DNA of 64,000 nt, taken from contig CAVZQZ010000010.1 of NCBI GenBank assembly GCA_963777565.1, positions 434,001 to 498,000 on the forward strand, written 5' to 3'. The stretch is from CALMEC01 sp963777565 (GTDB lineage: Bacteria > Actinomycetota > Thermoleophilia > Miltoncostaeales > Miltoncostaeaceae). How positions within the stretch are numbered: position 1 is the first letter of the stretch; the number at the start of each line of letters is the position of its first letter. Below, piece by piece: positions 26,409 to 35,052 of the stretch. Position numbers and translations under genes: made by a program. The notes under the pieces were generated by a model. That model was not told where the DNA came from, did no database searches, and saw only the letters and a program-made list of their open reading frames with translations.

Positions 26409-27142
26409 TACTCCGCGGTCACCAGCTTGGCGGCGAACTCCTGCGGCAGTCCGGCCGCCTCGACCTCGCGCGCGACGGCGTCCGCGTCGTAGGGCACCCG
26501 CTCGATCGACGCGACCACCCGGTCGCCGTCGAGTTCGAGCACGGCGAAGGCCGCGCGCGCGTCGCCGTCCTTGGGCTTGCCGACCGATCCGCAGTTGACG
26601 AAGAGCACGCCGCCGTACTCGCGAATCCACGGCTTGTGGGTGTGCCCGAAGACCAGTACGTCGCAGTCGGCCGACGCCGCCAGGCGTTCGTAGAGGGAGG
26701 CCGGCTTGTCCTCGAACAGGTACTCGTTGACCTTGCGGGGCGAGCCGTGAACCAGCCGTACGCGCCGGTCGCCCATCGCGAAGCGAAGGTCGAACGGCAG
26801 CGTGCCCATGAACGCCTTCGATGCCGCGTTGGTGCGCCGGAGCGTCCATTCGACGGAGCGCTGGCCGAGCTCCCGGTCGTGCGGAGTGATGTACGCGCAC
26901 CCGCAGTCGTCGAGATCGCGGGCGATCGCGAAGTCGTAGTTGCCGTAGATCGTGGGGATCGCGCGCTGCTCGATGAGCTCGCACACCTCGTTGGGATGCG
27001 GGCCGTAGCCCACGAGGTCGCCGCCGCAATAGACCGCGTCGACGCCGATTGCGTCGATGGCCGCGAGCGCCGCCTGGAGGGCGGGCAGGTTGGCGTGGAT
27101 GTCGGTGATGACCGCAACGCGCACGGCACAAAGCGTAATCAT
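26408..27142 (-). CDS. Metallophosphoesterase (YfcE/MJ0936-like)
   Basis: 244 residues. Metal-ligand motifs are in order: DIHANLPAL (D-x-H), GGDLVGYGPHPNE, GNYD, VHGSPR and GHTHKPW. The family cleaves phosphodiesters or phosphomonoesters with manganese. The ATG at 27142 or the GTG at 27124 (opening VRVAVITDIHAN) may be used. It is divergent from arsR and precedes the aquaporin gene, to which it is coupled. No arsenic-specific residue is visible. Confidence 0.88.
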   Translation of the reverse strand: MITLCAVRVAVITDIHANLPALQAALAAIDAIGVDAVYCGGDLVGYGPHPNEVCELIEQRAIPTIYGNYDFAIARDLDDCGCAYITPHDRELGQRSVEWTLRRTNAASKAFMGTLPFDLRFAMGDRRVRLVHGSPRKVNEYLFEDKPASLYERLAASADCDVLVFGHTHKPWIREYGGVLFVNCGSVGKPKDGDARAAFAVLELDGDRVVASIERVPYDADAVAREVEAAGLPQEFAAKLVTAE

Positions 27143-27156
27143 TGACGGATGTCAGT

Positions 27157-27164
27157 TCAATTGA
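27157..27164. promoter_or_regulatory. Candidate ArsR operator
   Basis: TCAATTGA is a perfect 8-bp palindrome 13 nt upstream of the arsR start, with a second ATTGAT immediately before the ATG. A/T-rich here stands out against the high-GC background. The site would cover the divergent phosphoesterase and arsR promoters. The match to known ArsR boxes is loose. Confidence 0.4.
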
Positions 27165-27177
27165 TAGAAGTAGATTG

Positions 27178-27534
27178 ATGAGCATCGATCTGGAGCTGAC
27201 GCCGAAGCGCAAGCGCCCCGCCGGCGAGCCCTGCTGCGAGCCGGTCGTCTATCCCGACGTCCAGCGTCGCGAGGCGGAGCGGCTGGCAAGGGTCGCGAAG
27301 GCGCTCGGCGACCCGATCCGCCTGCAGCTGGTCGACGTGCTGCGCAAGCACGCCGGCAAGGTGTGCGTCTGCGAGCTCACCCCGCTGTTCGACGTCGGCC
27401 AACCCACGGTCTCGCACCACCTCAAAGTGCTGCGCGACGCCGGGATCGTCGACTGCGAGCGGCCGGGATTGTGGGCCTACTACTACGTCCTGCCGGGCGC
27501 CCTCGAGGAGTTCACCCAATGGCTGAATCCGTGA
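27178..27534 (+). CDS. arsR: ArsR-family metalloregulator
   Basis: 118 residues from the ATG at 27178. The winged helix-turn-helix holds GQPTVSHHLKVLRDAGIV (recognition helix). Directly before it lies KVCVCELTPLF, whose CxC pair is the usual arsenite/antimonite-sensing site, and an N-terminal CCEP pair may add ligands. It should repress the divergent and downstream genes until As(III) binds. Its end overlaps arsM by 16 nt, so the two are one transcript. Confidence 0.88.
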   Translation: MSIDLELTPKRKRPAGEPCCEPVVYPDVQRREAERLARVAKALGDPIRLQLVDVLRKHAGKVCVCELTPLFDVGQPTVSHHLKVLRDAGIVDCERPGLWAYYYVLPGALEEFTQWLNP

Positions 27535-28367
27535 CGCAACCCCGCGACACCTCCGACGCCGACTGTTGCGGCAGCGGTTGCTGCGCGCCGGATGTGGCGG
27601 TCGCGGTCGCAGCGCCCGACGACATCCACGCGCAGGTGCAAGCTCGGTACGCCGAGGCGGCGCGCTCTGCGGCCGGTGGCCGTGACTGCGGCTGCGATCC
27701 GGACTGCTGCACCCACGAGGCGTCCGACTCGTTCGGCGCCGTCCTCTACGACGACGACCACCGCGAGGAGCTGCCCGACGAGGCGGTCCTCGCGAGTCTC
27801 GGGTGTGGGAACCCGACCGCGGTGGCAGATCTCCGCGAGGGCGAGGTGGTGCTCGACCTGGGCTCCGGCGGCGGCATCGACGTGCTGCTCTCGGCCCGGC
27901 GCGTCGGCCCGAGCGGCAAGGCGTACGGGCTGGACATGACCGAGGAGATGCTCGCGCTTGCGCGGGCGAACGCAGTGAAGGCCGGGGCGACCAACGTCGA
28001 GTTCCTTCGCGGCCAGATCGAGAACATCCCCCTGCCCGCCGGGACCGTGGACGTCGTCATCTCCAACTGCGTGGTCAACCTGTCGCCCGACAAACACGCG
28101 GTGCTGAGGGAGACGCATCGCGTCCTCGTGCCCGGCGGCCGCATCGGGATCTCCGACGTCGTGGCCGAGGATCACCTCACCGAGGCCGACCGCCGGGAGC
28201 GGGGCACGTGGGTCGGCTGCATCGCCGGAGCGCTGTCGCGCGCCGACTACCTTCGCCTGCTCGCGGAGGCCGGATTCACCGACAGTTCGGTGGAGTTCAC
28301 CCACGAGGTGGCGCCCGGTCTCCACGGCGCAATCGTCCGGGCATCGAAACCGCAGACCTCGGCCTGA
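27519..28367 (+). CDS. arsM: Arsenite S-adenosylmethionine methyltransferase
   Basis: 282 residues. The N-terminal Cys-rich block (DCCGSGCCAPD and CGCDPDCCTHEA) and the downstream SLGCGNPTAVADLREGEVVLDLGSGGGIDVLL match the ArsM pattern: a SAM motif I (DLGSGGG) and Cys residues that bind As(III), including the Cys in ISNCVVNL. The full set of three thiol ligands is consistent with an active enzyme, though the last two Cys of some homologues are not evident. It methylates As(III). Overlaps arsR and forms an arsR-arsM operon. Confidence 0.9.
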   Translation: MAESVTQPRDTSDADCCGSGCCAPDVAVAVAAPDDIHAQVQARYAEAARSAAGGRDCGCDPDCCTHEASDSFGAVLYDDDHREELPDEAVLASLGCGNPTAVADLREGEVVLDLGSGGGIDVLLSARRVGPSGKAYGLDMTEEMLALARANAVKAGATNVEFLRGQIENIPLPAGTVDVVISNCVVNLSPDKHAVLRETHRVLVPGGRIGISDVVAEDHLTEADRRERGTWVGCIAGALSRADYLRLLAEAGFTDSSVEFTHEVAPGLHGAIVRASKPQTSA

Positions 28368-28615
28368 CCATCTGTCGAGAACCGGGCGGGCCGACGGCGG
28401 GCGCTGTCCGCCGTTCGGGCCCATCCGACGCCGGTCGGCCTGGCCGCACACACGAAGACGCTCAGACGGTCGAAGCGCACACTGGATCGCACGGCGCCCG
28501 GTTTGGGCGCCCCCTCCGCGGGAAGTCCTTCTCATGCATTGGCGACCATGACCCCAACGACGCTCCGCATCGCGACCGCCCGGCTCGCGAGCCTGCGCCC
28601 CGCGACCGCGGTCGA

Positions 28616-29455
28616 ATGACCACGCAGCTCCGCCATGACGACACGGTGGTCGATGGAGCCGCCGCCGGGATCGACGTCAACTTCGGTGCGACGGTCCAGA
28701 TCGCGTTCTCGGAGCCCGGGCGGGCACTCCTCAAATTCCTCCCGTCATCGAGCGCAAGCCAGGAGCTCCTGACCGAGGACCTCGTCGTCACCGGCGCCTC
28801 GCATCGGCTCGAGCTCGTCGGCGAGGATCGCGTCGTGGTGATCGACGCCGCGGCGGCGCTCGAGGTGACGATGGCCTACTCCGGCGTAAGCCGCGTTCAC
28901 CGTGCGAACCACGTGCCGCGGGTGGTGCCCGACGCCCACCTCACGCGCCTCGATCACGGTGCCTGGCTCATCCCGAGCCGCTACTGCCCGTCGGACCGCC
29001 TGACGCCCACAGCCGAGGTGCTCTTGCCGGAGCGTCAGGACCCACGGCTCCTGGAGCGCTGCCGGGAGTGGGTGGAGGCCAACCTGACGTACGTTCCGGG
29101 ATCCAGTGACGCCATGACGTCGGCCGACGAGACGCTGCTGAGCCGGGAGGGGATCTGCCGCGACTTCGCCCATCTCATGATCGCGCTGTTGCGAGGCCTG
29201 GGCGTCCCCGCGCGCTTCGTGGCGGTCTACGGACCGGGCGTCGACCCGCCCGACTTCCACGCCGTCGTCGAAGCCCACGACGGCGAGCGCTGGCAGCTGC
29301 TCGACCCGACGGGCATGACCACCTCCCCCGCCGAGCTGGTTGTGATCGCCCGGGGGCGCGACGCGGGCGACGTGCCCTGGTGCCAGATCCAGGGCGGTCA
29401 GGCGGAGGTCGCGGCGCCCCTGGTGTCGGCCGCAGTGGCTCCCCGCACGAACTGA
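28616..29455 (+). CDS. Transglutaminase-like superfamily protein
   Basis: 279 residues. The papain-like triad is visible: Cys in GICRDFAHLM, His in DFHAVVEAHD and Asp in LLDPTG, with the Cys preceded by a TLLSREG-type segment. The N-terminal half is beta-rich (bacterial transglutaminase N-terminal domain). These proteins are thought to be cysteine proteases or ligases rather than true transglutaminases, usually near ATP-grasp/circularly permuted partners, not seen here. It stands alone between arsM and the GH114-like gene. Confidence 0.82.
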   Translation: MTTQLRHDDTVVDGAAAGIDVNFGATVQIAFSEPGRALLKFLPSSSASQELLTEDLVVTGASHRLELVGEDRVVVIDAAAALEVTMAYSGVSRVHRANHVPRVVPDAHLTRLDHGAWLIPSRYCPSDRLTPTAEVLLPERQDPRLLERCREWVEANLTYVPGSSDAMTSADETLLSREGICRDFAHLMIALLRGLGVPARFVAVYGPGVDPPDFHAVVEAHDGERWQLLDPTGMTTSPAELVVIARGRDAGDVPWCQIQGGQAEVAAPLVSAAVAPRTN

Positions 29456-29464
29456 TCTCGGTGC

Positions 29465-30511
29465 TCAGCGCGGCAGGGCTTTGATGGTGATGAGGTGGTT
29501 CACGATCACCGTCGGGCCACCCACCACGATGCGCCGCACCTGCGTCGAGCGCCGACACGGAACCGCGTACCGCCTGCCGGCGATCGTGAAGCGCACCACC
29601 TTGCCGCGACACGCGTAGATCCGCCGAACGGTCCGTCGGGCCTTCTCGGCCGGCTTCGCCACGACGGGTGGCGCCACCAGGGGGGCGACGGCGGGCGCAG
29701 GAGGCGGGGGCGGGGGAGGGGGGACATCGGTAAGCGGGCGGCACGATTCGAGCCACGCGTCGAGCGCGAGGCGCTTCTTGATCGTGCTGAAGCCGAGCGC
29801 GTTCGCCCTTGGACAGAACGTGGCGGACTGGCCCGAGTACTCGGCGCTGAACACCGCCTTGCCGGCGGCGACGAAACGGGACAGTCCGTCGCACTCGTCG
29901 AACGCGAAGCACTCCTCGTTGACGGCGAAGTCGAAGGATGGCTCAAGATCGGCGACCTGGTCGACGTCGTTCTTGAGCGCGGCGGACAGGCCGAGCCCGT
30001 GCGCGGTCGCCGCGATCATGCGGTTGTACGCGAGCTGGTCGGCGGCGGTGAGCGCGAACCCCGTCTTGTTGGCGTATCCGTCGACGTTGTCCGGCTCGAC
30101 CGCGTCGAAGCCCTTGTCGCGGCACATCGTCATTCGAGCCGCCATGACCGGGCCGAGCAGGTCGAGGCGGCGGATGTCGAGCCACCGCTCGCCCGGCCAC
30201 CCGTTGGCGGCGCCCAGCACCTCGGCCGGGAAGCTCGCTGCGTCCGGGCGCCAGTCCTCGAAGCTGCCGGCCGAGAAGTAGCACACCGTCCTGCGTCCGC
30301 CCGCTTTGAGCGTCGCGACGGTGGAAGCCGCGGTGTCGAAGCCGTCCACCTCGAAGACCTGTGCCGAGACCGACTGATCGATCGACCCGGTCAGCTGCCA
30401 TTGCCAGGTGGTGCCAGGCGCGGGCGTCCAGTAGGCCGCTGCGTGTCCGGCGGTTGCGAGTGTCAGCAGCGCCACCAGGATCGCGAGCCGCCGTGTCGCC
30501 CCTGTCGCCAT
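29465..30511 (-). CDS. Secreted GH114-like glycoside hydrolase
   Basis: 348 residues. Signal peptide (LAILVALLTLATAGHAAA) then a TIM-barrel with the GH114 hallmarks: CYFSAGSFEDWRPDA, WLDIR, and GFDAVEPDNVDGYANK, where the two Asp/Glu are the catalytic candidates. GH114 enzymes are endo alpha-1,4 polygalactosaminidases. After about residue 260 comes a Pro-rich linker (VPPPPPPPPAPAV) and a basic C-terminal module with two Cys (YACRGKVVRF and PCRRST). Probably secreted or wall-bound glycan hydrolase. Confidence 0.8.
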   Translation of the reverse strand: MATGATRRLAILVALLTLATAGHAAAYWTPAPGTTWQWQLTGSIDQSVSAQVFEVDGFDTAASTVATLKAGGRRTVCYFSAGSFEDWRPDAASFPAEVLGAANGWPGERWLDIRRLDLLGPVMAARMTMCRDKGFDAVEPDNVDGYANKTGFALTAADQLAYNRMIAATAHGLGLSAALKNDVDQVADLEPSFDFAVNEECFAFDECDGLSRFVAAGKAVFSAEYSGQSATFCPRANALGFSTIKKRLALDAWLESCRPLTDVPPPPPPPPAPAVAPLVAPPVVAKPAEKARRTVRRIYACRGKVVRFTIAGRRYAVPCRRSTQVRRIVVGGPTVIVNHLITIKALPR

Positions 30512-30691
30512 GTCGCCGCCCCTCGCTCGTCCGTTGCGATTGCTCGGGCCCGTCGATCGGGCCCCGCCTCGCCGATGACGTGAGCGGACGACGTGTCAGA
30601 ACTGCGTGGGTGCCGGCAACCGCGCCGGGGGTGAGAGCGGGTTCGTGCGCGTCATCCGTCGCGCTTGGGGCGAGGTGTGCCCTCCATATCG

Positions 30692-30729
30692 GCGCTGAGG
30701 CCCGCGGCTTGAGCCGCGGGCCTCAGCGC
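30692..30729. terminator. Perfect 18-bp inverted repeat
   Basis: GCGCTGAGGCCCGCGGCT (30692-30709) and its exact reverse complement (30712-30729) are separated by only TG. It lies 11 nt past the stop of the membrane-protein gene on the reverse strand, so it is most likely that gene's terminator. No T-tract follows. Confidence 0.75.
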
Positions 30730-30739
30730 GCGCGAGCGG

Positions 30740-31903
30740 TCAGGTCGCGGTCGTAGGCTGCGGGAACTCCCGCAGCGTCTGGCGCCGCAGGAGTTCGGTA
30801 CCGGCGAGCAGCCCGACGGCCAGCACCAGCACGCCCAGGTATGTTCGGGTGCCAGCGCCCGGGCCGAAGAGCAGCAGCAGGAGCATCACGAGCACGACCG
30901 CCCCGAACAGGATCCAGGGCTGCGTGCTGAAGACGGGGGCGAGGGCCCGGCGCGCGCCGACCGCCCGTCGACCCGGTCCCGATATCCAGACCCCGATCAG
31001 GATGAAGATCCCGTAGACCAAGAGGCCGATCGCGATATCGCGCAACAACTGGGTGCCGACGTACCAGGTGGCGTCGGCGGCTGGGCGTAACGAGTCGGAG
31101 CTGACGAGGGAGTCGACCACGTACTTACCTCCCAGGCGCCGCACGAGCCCGAGAATCACCGCGATCAGCACCAAGCTCCACGCCCCGGCTGTGATGATGC
31201 GACGCCGCCGCCCGTCGCCCAGCCAGATCGCCACCGCGAACAGCGCCAAGGCGACGAGCGAGAGGACGACGCTCAGCACCCTGATGTCCCGCACGACGGT
31301 CCTTGCTCCCTCCAGCTGGTCGGCTCGTAGCACCACGATGCGCCCCGACTCCAGCGGCAGCCGCCCGGGGGGCAGGCCCACCTGCGCCCGCAGTTGATCG
31401 AGCAGCGCCCGCACGTCGAGCACCACGTCCCCCCCGTAGGCGGTCAGCAAGGGGGTGTCCTTCTCGTCGATCATCGCAATGAGGGCCGAATGCGCGCGCC
31501 GGTTGGCGCGCTCCCACACGTCCTGCACGGTCGGCGAGGCGAGCAGGGCCTCGGCCTGGTTCACGGCCGCTCCGCGCAGGGCGGCCGCGGCCGCGGCGGC
31601 GATCGGGTCGAGCTGGCTCGGCAGTGCCTGCTGCAGCGTCTGCGACGCGTCGACCTTGTTGGAGAGCTCCTCGACCAGGTAGTTCGCGAGCGCCGACCGC
31701 ACGGCCGGCTCTTCGAGGAGCTGGCCGCTGACATCCACCCATGAGTCCGTGTTGAGCGCCTGCCGCTTCACCCAGATCGTGAGCGAGCTGACCAAGACAA
31801 CGAGGGCTGCGAGCACGAGGGCCACCCAGGCGGCGATCGGCCGCCACTCATGCCGGGCACCCGCCTCCGGTTCGGGACTTCGCTTCGTCGCGTCGTCGCT
31901 CAC
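30740..31903 (-). CDS. Actinobacterial integral membrane protein of unknown function
   Basis: 387 residues with five predicted membrane helices: an N-terminal one near WVALVLAALVVLVSSLTIW, a long soluble extracytoplasmic region (residues about 55-225) that is mostly helical and lacks Cys, then helices at VLSVVLSLVALALFAVAIW, AWSLVLIAVILGLV, IAIGLLVYGIFILIGVWI and WILFGAVVLVMLLLLLF, with a last one near the end. The family is common in Actinobacteria and carries no named function that I know. It starts at 31903; the 302 nt upstream hold no gene. Confidence 0.7.
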   Translation of the reverse strand: MSDDATKRSPEPEAGARHEWRPIAAWVALVLAALVVLVSSLTIWVKRQALNTDSWVDVSGQLLEEPAVRSALANYLVEELSNKVDASQTLQQALPSQLDPIAAAAAAALRGAAVNQAEALLASPTVQDVWERANRRAHSALIAMIDEKDTPLLTAYGGDVVLDVRALLDQLRAQVGLPPGRLPLESGRIVVLRADQLEGARTVVRDIRVLSVVLSLVALALFAVAIWLGDGRRRRIITAGAWSLVLIAVILGLVRRLGGKYVVDSLVSSDSLRPAADATWYVGTQLLRDIAIGLLVYGIFILIGVWISGPGRRAVGARRALAPVFSTQPWILFGAVVLVMLLLLLFGPGAGTRTYLGVLVLAVGLLAGTELLRRQTLREFPQPTTAT

Positions 31904-32205
31904 GTCAGGTGCCTCCTCGTGCGTCTTGTCCGAGGGGTCCGACGCCTCATTTGCAATCGATGCGTCGAACTCGCGGGAACACTACTTCGTCGGTACTGCC
32001 GTGTGCGAGCGGCGAAGCACTGATGCGCGTTGCGGATGGTTGTGCCGATCCGTCGGGCGAGGACGGATCCGCAACACCTGGGAATGATGCCGCGGGGTCG
32101 TGGGATGAGACGGTCGCGTGTTCGGTTACGGCGCTCGATCCGTGCCGGCGACCGAGCCCGGCGTACCATGAGGCTGCACCGTCACGCGTCCGGGAGGGGC
32201 CGAAA
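31904..32205. other. Intergenic region, no gene found
   Basis: About 300 nt between the divergent membrane-protein and pirin genes. It should contain both promoters. GGGAGGGG just before the pirin ATG is the only element I can name. No RNA gene, repeat or ORF looks convincing here. Confidence 0.5.
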
Positions 32206-33114
32206 ATGTCCATACGCGCGGTCGAACAGGTCAGCAACTCCTTGCCGACGATCGAGGGCGCCGGCGTGAAGCTGCGGCGGGCCTTCGGCTTCGGGGACCC
32301 CGAGACCTTCGATCCCTTCCTGCTGCTCGACGACTTCCGCAACGAACGCCCGGAGGACTACCTCGCGGGGTTCCCGTGGCATCCGCACCGTGGCATCGAA
32401 ACGATCACCTACGTCCTCTCCGGCACGGTGGAGCACGGTGACAGCCTCGGCAACCGCGGCTCGCTCGCCGCGGGTGACGTGCAGTGGATGACCGCCGGGC
32501 GGGGCATCATCCACCAGGAGATGCCGCAGGGCGCGCCGGACGGGCGCATGCACGGCTTCCAGCTCTGGGCGAACCTGCCGTCGTCGCTCAAGATGACCGC
32601 GCCGCGTTACCAGGACGTCGGCTCGGGCGACATCCCGACCGTCACCGACGACGACGGCACCGACGTGCGCGTCGTGTGCGGCTCGTTCTGGGGGCAGACC
32701 GGACCGGTCGACGGCATCGCCGCCGAACCGATCTACCTCGACGTCCAGGTGCCGCCCGGGCTCACCAAGCGCCTGCCCATCGAGACCACCCGGCACGCGT
32801 TCGCCTACATCTTCGAAGGGTCCGGACGCTTCGCCGCGGCGTCTGAGCCCAGGCCGGTCCGCATCGACCACGTCGAATCCGACCAGGCCGCGCCCGCGGC
32901 CGCGGGCGAGGTGGGCGATCGCACTCTCGTGGTGTTCGGCCGGGGCGACGAGGTGGTGGTCCGCGCGGGCGAGCACGGCATGCGGTTCCTGCTGGTGTCG
33001 GGCAAGCCGATCCAGGAGCCAGTCGCATGGGCGGGTCCGATCGTCATGAACACGCGGGAGGAGCTCGAGGACGCGTTCACCCAGCTCAAGGACGGCACGT
33101 TCCTGGGCGGCTGA
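32206..33114 (+). CDS. Pirin-family protein
   Basis: 302 residues of the bicupin pirin family. The opening GAGVKLRRAFGF, then DDFRNERPEDY, HPHRGIETITYVLSGTVEHGDSLGNRG, and the metal-binding His/Glu residues in HPHRG (His about 60 and 62) and IHQEMP are standard. The C-terminal pirin domain contains RHAFAYIFEGSG and GDEVVVRAGEHGMRFLLVSG. Pirins act as quercetinase-like dioxygenases or redox-responsive regulators. GGGAGGGG is the ribosome-binding site. Confidence 0.9.
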   Translation: MSIRAVEQVSNSLPTIEGAGVKLRRAFGFGDPETFDPFLLLDDFRNERPEDYLAGFPWHPHRGIETITYVLSGTVEHGDSLGNRGSLAAGDVQWMTAGRGIIHQEMPQGAPDGRMHGFQLWANLPSSLKMTAPRYQDVGSGDIPTVTDDDGTDVRVVCGSFWGQTGPVDGIAAEPIYLDVQVPPGLTKRLPIETTRHAFAYIFEGSGRFAAASEPRPVRIDHVESDQAAPAAAGEVGDRTLVVFGRGDEVVVRAGEHGMRFLLVSGKPIQEPVAWAGPIVMNTREELEDAFTQLKDGTFLGG

Positions 33115-33163
33115 GCCCCGCAACGTCATTCGCCTGTGACGCCGCCGCCGCGGCCGACCACGC

Positions 33164-34135
33164 GTGAGCCACAGCGTGGATGACGCGGCGACCCCGCGCA
33201 AGCGCCGTCGCGTCTCCGGGCGCACCCAGCGGCTCGTCGCGATCGTGGTCGTGGCCCTGCTGATCGCGGCCGTGCTCGTGCAGCGAAGCTGCGGCGGGCG
33301 GGACCGGTTCACCGTCGACGCCTATCGCGGCCTGGGCGCGTGGGTCGACGTCTTCGACTACGTCCCGGCGATCGGCGGGGAGCGGACCCCGGTCGGCCCG
33401 GACGACGTCGATGCGATGGCGGCGCAGGGGGTGCGCACGCTGTACATCCAGGCCGCGTTCGACTCGCCGCGGCTGGCCGACGGCGCCGTGCCCGCTGGCC
33501 TGCTTGCCCCCATCCTTCGCCGGGCGCACGACCACGGAATGCGGGTTGTGGGGTGGTACGCGCCGCGATTCGTCGACCCGGCCGCCGACCTGCGCCGCCT
33601 GGTCGCGATCACCCGGCTCAGCGTCGACGACGAACGGTTCGACGGGCTGGCGGTCGACATCGAGGATCGCTCGCTCACCGACGTCGCGGAACGCAATCGC
33701 CGGCTCGTCGAACTCTCACGCGAGCTGCGGGCGGCGGTCGACACCGACGCGGTGATCGGCGCGATCGTGCTGTCCCCGGTGCTGCTCGAGACCGTCAACC
33801 CGCGCTTCTGGCCGGCGTTCCCATGGGCGGAGCTCGCGCCGGACTACCAGGTGTGGCTGCCGATGGTCTACTGGACCGATCGCCTGCGGGCCTCCGGACT
33901 GCGCGAGCCGCGCCGCTACGTCGCGACGACGGTCGCAAGGACCCGGGAGCTCCTCGCCCAGCCTGCCGCGGCCATCCACCCGATTGGGGGGATCGCCGAT
34001 GCGCTGACCGAGGGCGAGCTCGATGTGTTCGCGTCGACGCTTCCCGACGTGGCGGCAATCGGCGGGTCGGTCTACGACTACCGGACAATGCCAACCGGCG
34101 GCTGGGGCGTCCTGCGAGACCGGGTCCCCCACTAA
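33164..34135 (+). CDS. Membrane-anchored TIM-barrel-like protein, possible glycosidase
   Basis: 323 residues from a GTG start. A basic N-terminus and one membrane helix (LVAIVVVALLIAAVLVQ) anchor it. The soluble part opens YRGLGAWVDVFDY and alternates strands and helices (VRTLYIQAAFDSPR, HDHGMRVVGWYAPR, FDGLAVDIEDRS, YQVWLPMVYWTDR), resembling a TIM barrel of the DUF4015/GH-like kind. The Asp-Glu in AVDIEDRS is a likely catalytic pair. A basic and Ser-rich intracellular tail is absent. Function is inferred from fold only. Confidence 0.6.
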   Translation: MSHSVDDAATPRKRRRVSGRTQRLVAIVVVALLIAAVLVQRSCGGRDRFTVDAYRGLGAWVDVFDYVPAIGGERTPVGPDDVDAMAAQGVRTLYIQAAFDSPRLADGAVPAGLLAPILRRAHDHGMRVVGWYAPRFVDPAADLRRLVAITRLSVDDERFDGLAVDIEDRSLTDVAERNRRLVELSRELRAAVDTDAVIGAIVLSPVLLETVNPRFWPAFPWAELAPDYQVWLPMVYWTDRLRASGLREPRRYVATTVARTRELLAQPAAAIHPIGGIADALTEGELDVFASTLPDVAAIGGSVYDYRTMPTGGWGVLRDRVPH

Positions 34136-34159
34136 CCCGCGTCACCACCGTCCCGAATG

Positions 34160-34245
34160 TTAACGTTCCGTTAAGCGTGCCTGGCACCGGCGCGGCAGAG
34201 CCCTCCGGCTGTGATGGGGGTTCTCGCCGTGGTGCCTGGCACCGG
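34160..34245. repeat. Palindromes and repeated GTGCCTGGCACCGG motif
   Basis: TTAACGTTCCGTTAA (34160-34174) is a perfect 6-bp-arm palindrome. GTGCCTGGCACCGG occurs at 34177-34190 and again at 34232-34245, each containing the palindrome GTGCC-T-GGCAC. They sit in the intergenic space after the TIM-barrel gene, convergent with the nitroreductase gene. Could be operator, REP-like element or terminator parts. Confidence 0.5.
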
Positions 34246-34333
34246 GTTGGAGCGCTGATCCGCCGGATCCCGGCCGGACGTTGCGTTCGGGCGGGGTGCG
34301 CGGCGGCGAACTCCGGAGTTCGGCGGGCTGGGA

Positions 34334-34999
34334 CTACTCCCGGGTCTGGCCCCACTGCTCGTCGTGCACGAGCGACTTCCAGGGTCGGAAGTTGCGCTGC
34401 AGGGCCGGCGCCAGTCCCTCCGGCCACGCCGCGGGGAACCCGAGCGGCGAGACGATCGCGGGGTCGACGTTCACGGGCAGTCCGAGGATGGTCCGAAGGC
34501 GGTCCTTCTCGAACCGCTGGAACGCGGTCGTCGGCACCGTGCCGAGACCCTCGCTGCGCGCCACGAGCATGAGGTTCTCGAACGCGAACGCGAGCGAGAT
34601 CAGGTCGTCGTCATGGCCACCGGCCTGCATCTCGGGCGGGTAGTTGTCGCGCGGCACGAGGAGCCCCACGATCCAGACTGGGGCGATCCGGTAGGTCGAG
34701 AGCACCTGCTCGGCGTAGTCACGGCCCCACTGCCGGTGCTCCTCGTCCGAGACCCCCTCCTTGCGGGGGCGCATGATGGAGAAGTACCGCGCACCTCCGG
34801 CGATCACCAGCTCGGCGACCTCGCGGCGGCGCTGCTCGTCGCGGACCACGAGCAGGCTCCACGCCTGCGATCCGCTGCCGGTCGGCGCGCGAAGCGCGAG
34901 TCGAAGCAGACGATCGAGTGCCTCGTCGGGAACCGGCCGGTCGGTGTACGTCCTAACCGCCCGTCGCCGACGGATTGTCTCCGCAACGTCCATCTCCAT
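34334..34999 (-). CDS. Nitroreductase-family protein
   Basis: 221 residues. FMN-binding segments: ETIRRRRAVRTYTDRPVPDEALDRLL at the N-terminus, ALRAPTGSGSQAWSLLVV (the typical A-P-S/T-..-N/Q-x-Q patch), and a C-terminal EGLGTVPTTAF and ILGLPVNVDPAIVSPLGFP. The family reduces nitroaromatics, quinones or other electron-poor compounds with NAD(P)H. ATG at 34999 with GGGGGG upstream; a second ATG 6 nt later is possible. Faces away from the PDZ remnant. Confidence 0.86.
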   Translation of the reverse strand: MEMDVAETIRRRRAVRTYTDRPVPDEALDRLLRLALRAPTGSGSQAWSLLVVRDEQRRREVAELVIAGGARYFSIMRPRKEGVSDEEHRQWGRDYAEQVLSTYRIAPVWIVGLLVPRDNYPPEMQAGGHDDDLISLAFAFENLMLVARSEGLGTVPTTAFQRFEKDRLRTILGLPVNVDPAIVSPLGFPAAWPEGLAPALQRNFRPWKSLVHDEQWGQTRE

Positions 35000-35052
35000 C
35001 CCCCCTCGTACTGATCGAATTCGCGGCATCGTACGGGAGGCACGCGGCGCCG

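Noticed and set aside
27157..27164. Named ArsR box assignment
   Set aside because: The short palindrome does not match a specific published consensus well enough; kept only as a candidate.
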